Shown: positions 28,416 through 37,385, counted from the first letter of the stretch. The stretch is 64,000 nt of DNA from Serpens gallinarum (GCF_014836765.1 NZ_JACSQG010000005.1:62001-126000), one strand, 5' to 3'. Numbers and translations: made by a program. Notes: generated from the letters alone by a model not told the origin.

Positions 28416-30038
28416 TTACAAGGCCTTGGCCATGTCGCGCAGCACGTACTTCTGGATCTTGCCGGTGCTGGTTTTCGGCAACTGGGTGAACACCACGGTC
28501 TTGGGCACCTTGAAGGCGGCCAGGTGCTCGCGGCAGAACGCGATGATGTCGGCCTCACAGACGTCCTGATGGTCGGCCTTGAGGGTGATGAAGGCGCAAG
28601 GGGTTTCGCCCCATCGCTCATCCGGGCGGGCGACTACCGCAGCCTCCAGCACGCCCTGGTGACGGTAGAGCACGCCTTCCACCTCGATGGTGGAGATGTT
28701 CTCGCCGCCGGAAATGATGATGTCCTTGAGGCGATCCTTGATTTCTACATAACCATCCGGGTGGCAGACCGCCAGGTCGCCGGTGTGGAACCAGCCGCCG
28801 GCAAAAGCTTCCTCGGTGGCGCTGGGGTTTTTCAGGTAGCCCTTCATCACGGTGTTGCCGCGCATGAAGATTTCACCGATGGTCTCGCCGTCGCGGGGTG
28901 TCGGTTCCATGGTTTTCGGATCGCCGACCATCACGCCTTCCAGGGTCGGGTAGCGCACGCCCTGGCGGGCTTTTATGCGCGCCCGTTCATCAAGGCTGAG
29001 TTCATCCCACTCGTCGTGCCAGGCACACACGGTGACCGGGCCGTAGACCTCGGTCAGGCCGTAGACGTGGGTGACCTTGATGCCCATTTCCTCCACCGCG
29101 CCGATTACCTTGGCCGGCGGCGCGGCGCCGGCGACCATGGCGTGCACTGGATGGTCGATGGCTGCCTTGGCTTCTGGCGGCATGTTGACCAGTGCATTGA
29201 GCACGATGGGCGCGCCGCACATGTGGGTCACCTGCTCGTCGCGGATCAGGGTGAGGATCTTCTGCGGGTCGACACGGCGCAGGAACACATGCACGCCGGC
29301 CAGCGCGGTCACGGTCCAGGGGTAGCACCAGCCGTTGCAGTGGAACATCGGCAGCGTCCACAGGTACACCGGCTGCTGGCCCATCGACCAGGTCATCTGG
29401 TTGCCGAGGGCGTTCAGGTAGGCGCCCCGGTGGTGGTAGACCACGCCCTTGGGGTTGCCGGTGGTGCCCGAGGTGTAGTTGAGGCTGATCGCCTGCCACT
29501 CATCCTCCGGCCACGACCAGGCGAACGCCGGATCGCCCTCGGCAAGAAACGCTTCGTAGTCAAGATCGCTGGCCGCCTGACCCTCCCCGTATTCGGGGTC
29601 GTCGACGTCGATCACCAGGATCGGATAACCGAGCATGCCCACGGCGGCGTGGATCACGTCGTAGAACTCGCGGTCGGTGATCAACGCTTTGGCTTCGCCA
29701 TGCTGCAGCATGAAGGCAATGGCTTCGGCGTCCAGGCGCACGTTCAGCGTATTGAGCACCGCGCCAATCATCGGCACGCCGAAGTGGGCCTCGAGCATCG
29801 CCGGAATGTTGGGCAGCATCACCGCCACGGTGTCGCCTTTCTTGATGCCACGGCCGGCCAGGGCTGAGGCCAGGCGCCGACAACGGGCGTAAGTTTCGGC
29901 CCAGGTGCGGCGTATCGAGCCATGCACCACCGCCGGGTAATTCGGGTAGACCGCGGCGGTCCGCTCGATGAAGCTCAGCGGCGAAAGGGCAATGTGGTTG
30001 ACGCTGGAGCGGGACAGGCCCTGTTCGAAAATGGACAT
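28416..30038 (-). CDS. Acyl-CoA ligase (AMP-forming)
   Basis: 540 residues of the ANL superfamily. The P-loop-like motif is YTSGTTGNPKG, the adenylation motif is YGLTEVYGP, and the C-terminal hinge has GDLAVCHPDGYVEIKDRLKD with the catalytic lysine in SKTSTGKIQKY-type KTSTGKIQK. Such enzymes activate fatty acids or methylmercaptopropionate (DmdB-type) to CoA thioesters. First gene of the minus-strand operon. Its promoter region 30039-30201 is shared with the divergent kinase gene and contains strong palindromes. Confidence 0.9.
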   Translation of the reverse strand: MSIFEQGLSRSSVNHIALSPLSFIERTAAVYPNYPAVVHGSIRRTWAETYARCRRLASALAGRGIKKGDTVAVMLPNIPAMLEAHFGVPMIGAVLNTLNVRLDAEAIAFMLQHGEAKALITDREFYDVIHAAVGMLGYPILVIDVDDPEYGEGQAASDLDYEAFLAEGDPAFAWSWPEDEWQAISLNYTSGTTGNPKGVVYHHRGAYLNALGNQMTWSMGQQPVYLWTLPMFHCNGWCYPWTVTALAGVHVFLRRVDPQKILTLIRDEQVTHMCGAPIVLNALVNMPPEAKAAIDHPVHAMVAGAAPPAKVIGAVEEMGIKVTHVYGLTEVYGPVTVCAWHDEWDELSLDERARIKARQGVRYPTLEGVMVGDPKTMEPTPRDGETIGEIFMRGNTVMKGYLKNPSATEEAFAGGWFHTGDLAVCHPDGYVEIKDRLKDIIISGGENISTIEVEGVLYRHQGVLEAAVVARPDERWGETPCAFITLKADHQDVCEADIIAFCREHLAAFKVPKTVVFTQLPKTSTGKIQKYVLRDMAKAL

Positions 30039-30087
30039 CGTTCTACCTGTGGCTGATTGTTAGCTCTGATTATTTCGGTATCTTCCG

Positions 30088-30101
30088 AACGCCATGGCGT
30101 T
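30088..30101. promoter_or_regulatory. 14-bp perfect palindrome AACGCCATGGCGTT
   Basis: An exact palindrome in the shared promoter region between the acyl-CoA ligase gene and the divergent histidine kinase gene. Its size and position suit an operator for a dimeric regulator, though the protein that would bind is not known. Confidence 0.4.
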
Positions 30102-30164
30102 TTGACGGTAAGAGCTTGTGGGTCTAGTTATAGGTTAGCGGCGCAATCATTGGTATATAAACCA

Positions 30165-30183
30165 TAGTTTTATAGTAAAACTA
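30165..30183. promoter_or_regulatory. 19-bp inverted repeat TAGTTTTATAGTAAAACTA
   Basis: TAGTTTTA and TAAAACTA are exact reverse complements around TAG. The repeat lies 18 bases before the kinase start and next to an imperfect repeat TGGTATATAAACCA (30151-30164). It may be the binding site of the FixJ-like regulator encoded downstream. That is inference from position only. Confidence 0.45.
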
Positions 30184-30201
30184 CTAGTCGGGGGCGGCCG
30201 C

Positions 30202-32487
30202 ATGAAAGGGTTCGACGAGCAGGCGCTGCAGGTCCAGGTACTGACACAGCTGCTGCGTGAGCCACGACCCTTGGCGGAGTGCGCCGATGGCCTGCGCCGC
30301 TTCCTGCGGACCTGCCCGCAGGTACAGGAAGCCTGGTACCTGAGTTGGCAGCCGCGCACCCGCACCTATGCCCATGAGGGGCAGGCCGGGCAGTTGCCGC
30401 CGGGGCAGGGCGACCCGCTGCAAGCCAGCGATCAAGTGCTGTTTGACCGCTTGCAGGTCGAGCCGCTGTTGTCCCTGGCGGCGTTGCGACAGGTGCCCTG
30501 TTGGCTGGCCGGTCGTTTGCGCCGGGCTGGAGTGGAGTATGGCCGCGCCCTGGCTTTGCCGTTGCTGACCGGACAATCGGGCGTGCTGTTGGTGGCGTTG
30601 CGTGAGAGTGGGCCGCTGGACGGGCTCGACGGCGTCCTGGCGTTGTTGCCAGCGCTGCTGCCACTGTCAGGCAACCTGCCGCGCAGCACGCCGTTGTTGG
30701 GCAGTGATCCGCAGCCCGCCTTGCTGGTCGATGCCGCCGCGCAGCCGGTGGAGTTCAATCCCGCCTTGGCCACGCTGCTCGGCGAGGCGTCGCTGACGGA
30801 AATGTCGCGGGTGCTGCCGGTCAATCACCCGCATCTGGTACGGGCCAGCCTGGCCCAGCAGCGCGCGATTGAAAATGTCGAGGTGAAGGTTGCAGCGCGC
30901 ATTCTGGTCTGGACCTATATCCCCGAACCTGCCGAACAACGGGTGCTGGTGCGTTGCCGGGAAGCCACCGCCGAGGTGCTGGCCAGTCGCGATGCCGCCC
31001 AGGCGCGTCGGCTGTACCGGTTGATCACCGAAAACACCACCGACCTGATTTCCCGGCACACCCCGGACGGGCGCTTTCTGGATGCCTCACCGGCCAGTTG
31101 GACCTTGCTCGGCTACTGGCCGGAGGAGCTGCGCGGCACCCTGGCCCACGGCTTGTTCCACAGCCAGGATATCGCTCAGTTGGTGCAGCGCGCACGCGAT
31201 GCGCTGGAGCAAGACGGCTATCTCACCATGACGTTCCGCATCCGCCATCGCGAGGGTCATTACCTGTGGTTCGAAACCGCCTGCCGGGCGATCCGCGAGA
31301 CCTATACCGGGGCGGTGGTTGAGGTGGTCAGCGTGTCGCGCGATGTCACCGCACGGGTGCAGGCCGAGGAAAACCGCCGACGCCTGGCCGAAGTGGTCGA
31401 GGTGAACACCGATCTGGTGCTGTTTATCCAGGCCGATGGCGGCATCGCCTACCTCAATCCGGCGGCGCGCCAGGCGTTGCAGATCGAGGAAGGCACCAGC
31501 CTTGAACTGGCGGCCCTGCTGGGTGCTGCGGACCTGGACCGGCTGCGCAATGAAGGACGCGCCACGGCCGAACGCGAGGGCGTGTGGAGCGGTGAGGTGC
31601 GTCTGCAGCCGCAGGGAGGCAAGGCCTCCTTGCCGGTCTCGCTGGTGCTGCTGGCGCACAGCCTGGCCGGCGGTGAGCGTTACTATTCGCTGGTTGCCCG
31701 CGACATGACCGAACGCGAACTGCGCGAGGCTCAGCAGCGCCGCCACCAAGACGAACTGGCGCACACCGCCCGCCTGGTCACCCTCGGCGAGCTGGCGTCA
31801 GGCATCGCCCATGAAATCAACCAGCCGCTGGCGGCGGTGGTCAACTACGCCAGTGCCAGCCAGCGCTACCTGCAGACCCTGAGCAGCAATCCCCAGGCCC
31901 CTGAGCGCATCGGTCAGGGGCTGGAGCGCATTACCGAGCATGCCAACCACGCCTCACAAGTGATCAAGCGTTTGCGCGCCTTCTTGCGCAAGGGCCAGCG
32001 GCGCATGCAGGCACTCGACGTGGCCCAGGTAGCCCGCGAGGCGGTGCGCTTGTGCGCCTGGGAAGCGAGCCAGGCGCAGGTGACGATTGACGAGCAACTG
32101 GCGGACGATCTGCCGTCGGTGTACGCCGATCCGGTGTTGATCGAGCAGGTGCTGCTCAACGTGCTGCGCAACGCCATCGATGCCAACCGCGAAGCGCACC
32201 CCGGTTCAACGTCACGGATCCTGCTTAACGCGCAGCGGCATGACGGCGAACTGCGTATCGGCGTCAGTGATCAGGGCCCGGGGGCCAGCGCCGAGGTTCT
32301 CGAGCAGATATTCACGCCGTTCTACACCAGCAAGGCCGAGGGGCTGGGCCTGGGCCTGTCGATGAGCCGCAGCATCGTCGAAGGTTTTGGCGGCGCCCTG
32401 GAGGCGTACCCCGAAGCGAACGGCGGGCTGCGGCTGGAATGCCGCCTGCCGCTGCGCGAAGCGACGCGGGTAAAAGATGGCAGCTGA
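30202..32487 (+). CDS. PAS-domain sensor histidine kinase
   Basis: 761 residues, no clear membrane helix. The N-terminal 250 residues may hold a GAF-like domain. Two PAS domains follow at about 273-390 and 394-500, with DLISRHTPDGRFLDASPAS and DLVLFIQADGGIAYLNPAA. The dimerisation/phosphotransfer motif is SGIAHEINQPLAAV with H537. The ATPase domain has the N box (NVLRNAIDA) and G boxes (DQGPGAS and GLGLGLSMSRSIVEGFGG). FixL-like order in a soluble kinase. It senses an unknown intracellular cue and probably phosphorylates the regulator encoded 54 bases downstream. Confidence 0.92.
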   Translation: MKGFDEQALQVQVLTQLLREPRPLAECADGLRRFLRTCPQVQEAWYLSWQPRTRTYAHEGQAGQLPPGQGDPLQASDQVLFDRLQVEPLLSLAALRQVPCWLAGRLRRAGVEYGRALALPLLTGQSGVLLVALRESGPLDGLDGVLALLPALLPLSGNLPRSTPLLGSDPQPALLVDAAAQPVEFNPALATLLGEASLTEMSRVLPVNHPHLVRASLAQQRAIENVEVKVAARILVWTYIPEPAEQRVLVRCREATAEVLASRDAAQARRLYRLITENTTDLISRHTPDGRFLDASPASWTLLGYWPEELRGTLAHGLFHSQDIAQLVQRARDALEQDGYLTMTFRIRHREGHYLWFETACRAIRETYTGAVVEVVSVSRDVTARVQAEENRRRLAEVVEVNTDLVLFIQADGGIAYLNPAARQALQIEEGTSLELAALLGAADLDRLRNEGRATAEREGVWSGEVRLQPQGGKASLPVSLVLLAHSLAGGERYYSLVARDMTERELREAQQRRHQDELAHTARLVTLGELASGIAHEINQPLAAVVNYASASQRYLQTLSSNPQAPERIGQGLERITEHANHASQVIKRLRAFLRKGQRRMQALDVAQVAREAVRLCAWEASQAQVTIDEQLADDLPSVYADPVLIEQVLLNVLRNAIDANREAHPGSTSRILLNAQRHDGELRIGVSDQGPGASAEVLEQIFTPFYTSKAEGLGLGLSMSRSIVEGFGGALEAYPEANGGLRLECRLPLREATRVKDGS

Positions 32488-32541
32488 GCTTTTTAACGAT
32501 AATGGGCAGCGAATGATCGATAACAAGGAAAGGGCGCGGGG

Positions 32542-33186
32542 ATGAGTTCTCAGGACCAACTGGTGTATGTGGTAGACGACGATCAGGGCATGCTCGACTC
32601 CACCGTCTGGCTGCTGGAATCGGTGGGCCTCAAGGCGTTGCCGTTCACCAACGGCCAGGATTTCCTGGCGGCCTGTGAGCCGGTTCGTGCGGCATGCGTG
32701 CTGCTGGATGTGCGTATGCCAGGCATGGGCGGCTTGAATATCCAGGAAGCCATGCGACAGCGCGGCCTCACGCTGCCGGTGATCTTTGTCAGCGGTCATG
32801 CCGATGTGCCCATCGTGGTGCGCGCGTTTCGGGCCGGTGCGGTGGACTTCATCGAAAAACCCTACAACGAGCAACTGCTGCTGGACAGTGTGCAGCAGGC
32901 GCTCAACCGCCTGAGCAGCGCGGCGCCGCCTGTTGCCTATCCGGGCCTGGACGAGGTGCAGACGCGTCTGGACAGCCTTACCCCTCGCGAGCGCGACGTG
33001 CTGTTGCCGCTGGTGCGCGGCTATACCAATCGCGAAGTCGCCGAACAACTGGACATCAGCGTGAAGACAGTCGACCTGTACCGCTCACGGGTGATGAAGC
33101 GCATGCAGGCCGAGACCCTGCCGGCGCTGGTGGGCATGGCCATCGCGGCCGGATTGGTGGACCCGTTGAACCTGCGCGAAGCGTAA
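32542..33186 (+). CDS. FixJ/LuxR-type response regulator
   Basis: 214 residues. The receiver has the acidic pocket VDDDQ (12-14), phospho-acceptor D56 in LLDVRMPGM and K106 in FIEKPYN. The C-terminal LuxR helix-turn-helix begins at about 150 with LTPRERDVLLPLVRGYTNREVAEQL and has ISVKTVDLYRSRVMKRM. It is the partner of the upstream kinase. Its likely target is the divergent acyl-CoA operon, whose promoter carries inverted repeats. Members of this class control acetate, alcohol or fatty-acid genes in Pseudomonas. Confidence 0.93.
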   Translation: MSSQDQLVYVVDDDQGMLDSTVWLLESVGLKALPFTNGQDFLAACEPVRAACVLLDVRMPGMGGLNIQEAMRQRGLTLPVIFVSGHADVPIVVRAFRAGAVDFIEKPYNEQLLLDSVQQALNRLSSAAPPVAYPGLDEVQTRLDSLTPRERDVLLPLVRGYTNREVAEQLDISVKTVDLYRSRVMKRMQAETLPALVGMAIAAGLVDPLNLREA

Positions 33187-33194
33187 TCCGCTCG

Positions 33195-33253
33195 GTAGGA
33201 TGGCGTTGAGCGCAGCGATACCCATCGCGCTGACCCGGATGGGTACCTGCGAT
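33195..33253. repeat. Intergenic repeat GTAGGATGGCGTTGAGCG type
   Basis: GTAGGATGG at the left and CCGGATGGGTACCTGCG toward the right, with GAGCGCAGCGATACCCATCG between. The pattern resembles the GTAGGATGGGT...GCGATACCCATC repeat that is common between genes in some Pseudomonas genomes. Sited between the regulator gene and the convergent methyltransferase gene. Confidence 0.5.
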
Positions 33254-33864
33254 TAATCCGCCCAGCCGCAGTACACGTAGGTCATGGGGCGCGGGCCTTT
33301 CAGGTAGCTGCTCTGCAGGTCGCGGACGGTGAAACCACCGGCGCCGATCAGCCGGACAATGTTCCGATTCAGATGGCAGCCGCCGGCCAGCGGTTTCCAG
33401 GCCGGCGTCAGACGATGCTGCCAGCGTGCCACGCCGGCATCGGGCGCCAAGCCGTGCTCAGCGAACAGCAGGCGGCCGCCGGGCTTGAGCACACGGCGCA
33501 TCTCCTGCAGCGCAGCGGCCGCGTCGGGGATGCTGCACAGGGTGAATGTGCAGACGATGCTGTCGAAATGCGCCGTGGGTGCCTGGATCTCTCCGAGCTC
33601 CAAGGCCACGGTTTCCACGGGAATGGCAATCTTCTCGGCCCGTTGCTGGGCCAGCACTTGCATCTGCGCTGCCGGATCGACGCCGACAATGCGGCTGACC
33701 CGCGCCGGGTTGTAAAACTCCAGGTTGAGTCCGGTGCCGATGCCGATTTCCAGCACCTCACCGCTGGCCTGGGGCACCACCTGGGCGCGAATCTTCATCA
33801 CTTCGCCCAGGCCACAGGCGAAATCGATCAGGCGTGGCAGGAGGTAGCGCTCGTACAGGTTCAT
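33253..33864 (-). CDS. Class I SAM-dependent methyltransferase
   Basis: 203 residues. Motif I is VLEIGIGTGLNLEFY, followed by VGVDPAAQMQVLAQQRA and VCTFTLCSIPDAAAAL, and then KPGGRLLFAEHGLAPD. This is the Methyltransf_11 class of small-molecule or lipid methyltransferases. The C-terminus ends RPMTYVYCGWAD. No partner gene shows the substrate. The start at MNLYERYLLPRL is supported by its position immediately after the shared intergenic region. Confidence 0.85.
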   Translation of the reverse strand: MNLYERYLLPRLIDFACGLGEVMKIRAQVVPQASGEVLEIGIGTGLNLEFYNPARVSRIVGVDPAAQMQVLAQQRAEKIAIPVETVALELGEIQAPTAHFDSIVCTFTLCSIPDAAAALQEMRRVLKPGGRLLFAEHGLAPDAGVARWQHRLTPAWKPLAGGCHLNRNIVRLIGAGGFTVRDLQSSYLKGPRPMTYVYCGWAD

Positions 33865-34082
33865 GGCGGCCTCGGTGATGAGCGGGTTACCACGAGCATG
33901 GCCTTTGGCGCGGGTCGCCGCAATGCTGCCCAGGTCACATCCCGCGCTGCCCTGCTGGTTTCGGCCTGGTCATGGATTGAGGTGATGGCCATCAGCCGTT
34001 ATAAGACTGTGCGGTACTGGCGGAGGGACGTGCATCGGGCGCGGGTTGGCCGTCAGGATCTGTCAGCACTCAAGGAATGATG

Positions 34083-34649
34083 ATGAAAAAAGCAGCAGCT
34101 CTCGGTCTGGTGGGCGCGTTGGCCCTGATGGCCAGCGTGGCGCAGGCCGCAGAGGAAAAGAATTTCTCGGTGGGTGGATCGTTCTACTGGATCGATGTGG
34201 ACGCCACCAACGTGGCGACCCTGGATTTCACCGGCGGCTCGATCTTCGCCACCGCAGCCTTCAACGAGCACGTGGCGATACGCGGCAGTATTTATGGCGC
34301 GAGCTGGGATGTGGATGACGATCTGGAAGTGACGGGGTATGACGTTCAGTTGCTGCTGGGCGGCAACCTGAATCGAGAAGGCTTCAAGTATTACGTTGCC
34401 CTGGGCGGGTTCAGCGAAACCCTGGAATATGATGGCGGTGGCGATTCGCTGGATTTCAGCGGGGCACAAGTGGGGCTGGGCTTTGGCTACAACTGGCCGC
34501 AGGTGTCGCTGGATTACACCATCAACCTGCGCAGCGCCGATGACTACGCTGATGCCATCGAGGACAGTGGCCTGATGTGGGCGGCGGGCGCTCGCCGTTC
34601 CGAGGTCACCGCCACTTCGTCGACCTTGGCGCTTTCGTTGCGCTTCTGA
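34083..34649 (+). CDS. Small outer-membrane beta-barrel-like protein
   Basis: About 188 residues. Three ATGs follow each other; the third is favoured because the AGGA site sits 6 bases before it. The signal peptide is MKKAAALGLVGALALMASVAQA. The mature part has alternating hydrophobic strands (NFSVGGSFYWIDVDA, DVQLLLGGNLNREGFKYYVALGGFSE, GLGFGYNW) and ends in a terminal phenylalanine (STLALSLRF). These features suit a small outer-membrane barrel of eight strands. No family is recognised with certainty. Single gene between the methyltransferase and the next minus-strand gene. Confidence 0.65.
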   Translation: MKKAAALGLVGALALMASVAQAAEEKNFSVGGSFYWIDVDATNVATLDFTGGSIFATAAFNEHVAIRGSIYGASWDVDDDLEVTGYDVQLLLGGNLNREGFKYYVALGGFSETLEYDGGGDSLDFSGAQVGLGFGYNWPQVSLDYTINLRSADDYADAIEDSGLMWAAGARRSEVTATSSTLALSLRF

Positions 34650-34717
34650 CTTTCGGGGCTTATGTGCGGCGCACCGTTGCCGCTGCGGCGCTTCGTAACG
34701 AGCGCCGAATCGGTAAA

Positions 34718-35008
34718 TCAAATATCGTCTTCGCCGACAAAAGCTTCCAGACAGCGCAGGCGAATCTCTTCGCCCTGGCTGTGTAGCACCCAGAGATCGG
34801 CTTCAGCATCAAAGCGCGCGGCCAGGAGTTCTTCGTGGCTGAATTCCCAGACATGCCGCTGCGAGCCTTCCAGGCAGGTCATCTCCACCTCGATATCGTC
34901 ATCTTCCTCGACTTCGAAAAGGTCGAAGTCAAACGCGTGCAAGCCGTTGACTTCGAGCATGTCGGCCAGTTCGAGGGCCTCGATAAGGGTGGCGTGGGGT
35001 GCGGTCAT
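34718..35008 (-). CDS. Small acidic hypothetical protein, DUF5629-like
   Basis: 96 residues, very acidic (LFEVEEDDDIEVEM), no signal or membrane helix. The start MTAPHATLIEALELADMLE and the pattern of the middle (HVWEFSHEELLAARFDAEADLWVL) resemble a Pseudomonas-restricted family of unknown function, DUF5629; I make this family call from memory. It lies 89 bases after the SDR gene on the same strand. It converges with the barrel gene. Confidence 0.65.
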   Translation of the reverse strand: MTAPHATLIEALELADMLEVNGLHAFDFDLFEVEEDDDIEVEMTCLEGSQRHVWEFSHEELLAARFDAEADLWVLHSQGEEIRLRCLEAFVGEDDI

Positions 35009-35097
35009 GGTGATCTCGTGTGGGGGGAGAAGGGAGCGTAGCGGGTCGCCGCAGATTGCGGGCGGCGCGGACAGGGCGGGCCGCGCCGCTCATGCTG

Positions 35098-35856
35098 TTA
35101 CAGGCGCAGGCCGCCGTCCAGCTCCAGGATGCGGCCGGTGTAGTAGTCGTTCTCGAGGATGTAGGCCACCGAGTGGGCGATTTCCTTCGGCTGACCGAGG
35201 CGCTTGAGCGGGATGCCTGCCGTCATGCGTTCCAGGGCTTCGGGTTTCATGCTGGCGACCATTTCGGTCTCGATGAAGCCCGGCGCCACGCCGGCGACGC
35301 GGATGCCGTAGCGCGCCAGCTCTTTGGCCCACACCACGGTATCGGCGGCCACGCCGGCCTTGGCGGCAGAGTAGTTGGCCTGGCCCATGTTACCGGCGCG
35401 GGAGATCGAGGAAATGTTGACGATCGCGCCTTGATTCTTCAGCTCGATCATCTTCGCCGCGACTTCACGGGTACACAGGAACACGCCGGTCAGGTTGACG
35501 TCGATGACCGATTGCCACTGGGCCAGGCTGAGCTTGGTCAGTTCGCCATCCTTGACCTTGATGGTCAAACCGTCGCGCAGGATGCCGGCATTGTTGACCA
35601 GACCGTGGATGGCGCCGAAGTCTGCGGCCACCTGATTAACCAGGTTCACCACCTGCTCTTCGTTGGCGACGTTGCAGATATACGCACGGGCTTCGCTGCC
35701 GGCGGCCTGGCAGGCGGCGACGGCTTCGTCGAGACGTTCCTGATTGAGATCGACCAGCGCCAGTTTGGCACCCTTGGCGGCGAGGTATTCGCCCATCGCA
35801 CGGCCCAAGCCCTGGCCGCCGCCGGTAATGATGATGACTTTGTCTTGTAGTTGCAT
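35098..35856 (-). CDS. Short-chain dehydrogenase (3-oxoacyl-ACP reductase type)
   Basis: 252 residues with the NAD(P)-binding motif TGGGQGLGRAMG, the NNAG motif (VNNAGI), and the catalytic tetrad including Ser in ISSISRAG and YSAAK. The closest group is FabG-like reductases that use 3-oxoacyl thioesters. It is not next to fatty-acid synthesis genes, so it is more likely an accessory reductase than the main FabG. It precedes the DUF5629-like gene. A divergent HugZ-type gene starts less than 100 bases upstream. Confidence 0.9.
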   Translation of the reverse strand: MQLQDKVIIITGGGQGLGRAMGEYLAAKGAKLALVDLNQERLDEAVAACQAAGSEARAYICNVANEEQVVNLVNQVAADFGAIHGLVNNAGILRDGLTIKVKDGELTKLSLAQWQSVIDVNLTGVFLCTREVAAKMIELKNQGAIVNISSISRAGNMGQANYSAAKAGVAADTVVWAKELARYGIRVAGVAPGFIETEMVASMKPEALERMTAGIPLKRLGQPKEIAHSVAYILENDYYTGRILELDGGLRL

Positions 35857-35952
35857 CGGTGTGTTCCCTTTAGTACTGCGGAAGAACCTCGTCCAAGCCT
35901 GCTAATCTAGGCACCTGTCCGCTTCAAGCGGATCTTTGCGAGGAGTCAGAAG

Positions 35953-36684
35953 GTGAGCGTAAAGGCAGCCCAGCATGCCCGAGAATTGCTGCTCAAGGAA
36001 TACCGTGGCGTACTCTCCACGCATTCGAAGAAAATCCCCGGGTATCCGTTCGGCTCGGTGGCGCCTTATTGCCTGGATGGCGACGGGCGGCCCTTGCTGC
36101 TGATCAGCCGCATCGCCCAACACACCCACAATCTGCAGGCCGACGGCAAATGCTCGCTGCTGGTCGGCGAGCGCGGCGCCGAGGATGTGCAGGCGGTCGG
36201 TCGCCTGACGCTGCTGGCCGACGCGCGCAAGCTGCAGGACACCGCCGAGATCGACGCCGCCGCGGCGCGCTATTACCGCTACTTTCCGCAGTCGAGCCAG
36301 TATCACCGTGTGCATGATTTCGATTTCTGGGTGCTCGAACCGGTGCGCTGGCGCTTTATCGGCGGCTTTGGCGCCATTCACTGGCTGGAGGACGCCAGCC
36401 TGGCCAATCCCTTCGCCGGCGCGGCGGAAGCCGGCATGCTCGAACACATGAATGCCGACCACGGCGAAGCGATAGCCCATTACGTTGCCTTGGCCGGTTT
36501 GCCGGCGTCCGAGCCCGCACAGATGGTGGGCATCGACAGCGAGGGATTTCACCTGCGCATCGCTGGCGGACTGTACTGGTTGCCCTTGCCAACATCCTGT
36601 AACACTGCCGGGCAGGTGCGCCAGGCCTTGGTACAGCTGGCGCGCGCCGAAAGTTGGCCGACCGGTGGGGAACGCCAGCGTTGA
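35953..36684 (+). CDS. HugZ-type haem-utilisation protein
   Basis: 243 residues from a GTG start with a GAGGA ribosome site. The N-terminal domain is a split-barrel flavin/haem fold (YRGVLSTHSKKIPGYPFGSVAPYCLDGDGRPLLLIS). The C-terminal domain is DUF2470, with MLEHMNADHGEAIAHYV. This pairing is the HugZ family, which degrades or binds haem for iron use; some members are only pyridoxamine-phosphate-oxidase-like. The haem-binding His of the C-terminus is not clear here, so activity is uncertain. Confidence 0.8.
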   Translation: MSVKAAQHARELLLKEYRGVLSTHSKKIPGYPFGSVAPYCLDGDGRPLLLISRIAQHTHNLQADGKCSLLVGERGAEDVQAVGRLTLLADARKLQDTAEIDAAAARYYRYFPQSSQYHRVHDFDFWVLEPVRWRFIGGFGAIHWLEDASLANPFAGAAEAGMLEHMNADHGEAIAHYVALAGLPASEPAQMVGIDSEGFHLRIAGGLYWLPLPTSCNTAGQVRQALVQLARAESWPTGGERQR

Positions 36685-36755
36685 ATTCACCCCGTGGCGT
36701 CGCCATCTAATCTGCTGTCTGACACGACATTTTTCCCGTCAAGAGACTTACTTTG

Positions 36756-37208
36756 ATGCGTGCTTTTTTCTTTCTGTTTCTGCTTTTTCCGTTGATCGAG
36801 TTGGCCGTGATCATCAAGGTCGGCAGCGCGATCGGTGTGCTGCCGGTACTGCTGTTGATCATTGCCACCGGCGTGCTCGGCGTGGTGCTGCTGCGCGTGG
36901 CTGGGGTCGCCACCGCCTGGCGTGCCCGCGAACGACTGGCCCGTGGCGAGTTGCCCGAGCAAGAAATGTTGGAAGGCTTGCTGATCGCCGTCGGCGGTGG
37001 CCTGCTGTTGTTGCCGGGCTTTATCAGTGACGTATTCGGGCTGCTGTGCCTGCTGCCGTTCACACGCCGCCTGCTGGTGCGCAAACTGCGGCGTAAAGCC
37101 GAAGAGCAGGCCCTGCGCCAGCGCGCCTTCGCCGAGGATCTGGCCGCGCGCAATAACCCGCAGCGCCCCAGCGTTATCGAGGGCGAATACAAGCGTCACG
37201 ATAAGTGA
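36756..37208 (+). CDS. fxsA: FxsA family inner-membrane protein
   Basis: 150 residues from the ATG at 36756; a TTG directly upstream is not used. Two N-terminal hydrophobic helices (FFFLFLLFPLIELAVIIKVG and PVLLLIIATGVLGVVLL) and a third (AVGGGLLLLPGFISDVFGLL) are followed by a basic cytoplasmic tail. This is the FxsA pattern. The E. coli protein affects exclusion of phage F factor PifA and is otherwise of unknown role. It precedes groES by 206 bases, as in other Pseudomonas. Confidence 0.88.
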   Translation: MRAFFFLFLLFPLIELAVIIKVGSAIGVLPVLLLIIATGVLGVVLLRVAGVATAWRARERLARGELPEQEMLEGLLIAVGGGLLLLPGFISDVFGLLCLLPFTRRLLVRKLRRKAEEQALRQRAFAEDLAARNNPQRPSVIEGEYKRHDK

Positions 37209-37247
37209 CCTGTTTGCAGACTCGGCAAAAAATCTTCACGACCTGCC

Positions 37248-37275
37248 CTTGAAATGCCCTGGGTCGCCCCTATCT
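37248..37275 (+). promoter_or_regulatory. Sigma32-type heat-shock promoter for groES-groEL
   Basis: CTTGAAA (37248-37254), a 12-base spacer and CCCCTATCT (37267-37275) match the sigma32 pattern CTTGAAA then CCCCATNT with a normal spacing. The 206-base gap before groES is the expected site. No CIRCE element is present, so control by HrcA is not suggested. Confidence 0.8.
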
Positions 37276-37367
37276 AGCTGTCACCGCAAGGTTTCTGCCG
37301 GCTTGGCAGAGCAGTTTTCTGCGGCGCGCATCGCACGCCGCAACCGGCACCGCCGGAATCACTAGTG

Positions 37368-37385
37368 GCCGATGACGTCATCGGC
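37368..37385. promoter_or_regulatory. 18-bp perfect palindrome before groES
   Basis: GCCGATGACGTCATCGGC is an exact palindrome 29 bases before the groES start, downstream of the sigma32 promoter and so in the 5' leader. It could form a hairpin near the ribosome site or act as a regulator site. Its core ATGACGTCATC recurs upstream of the aapJ gene. Confidence 0.5.

Noticed and set aside
28356-29867. Plus-strand frame opposite the acyl-CoA ligase
   Set aside because: Antisense artefact; the ligase has clear family motifs.
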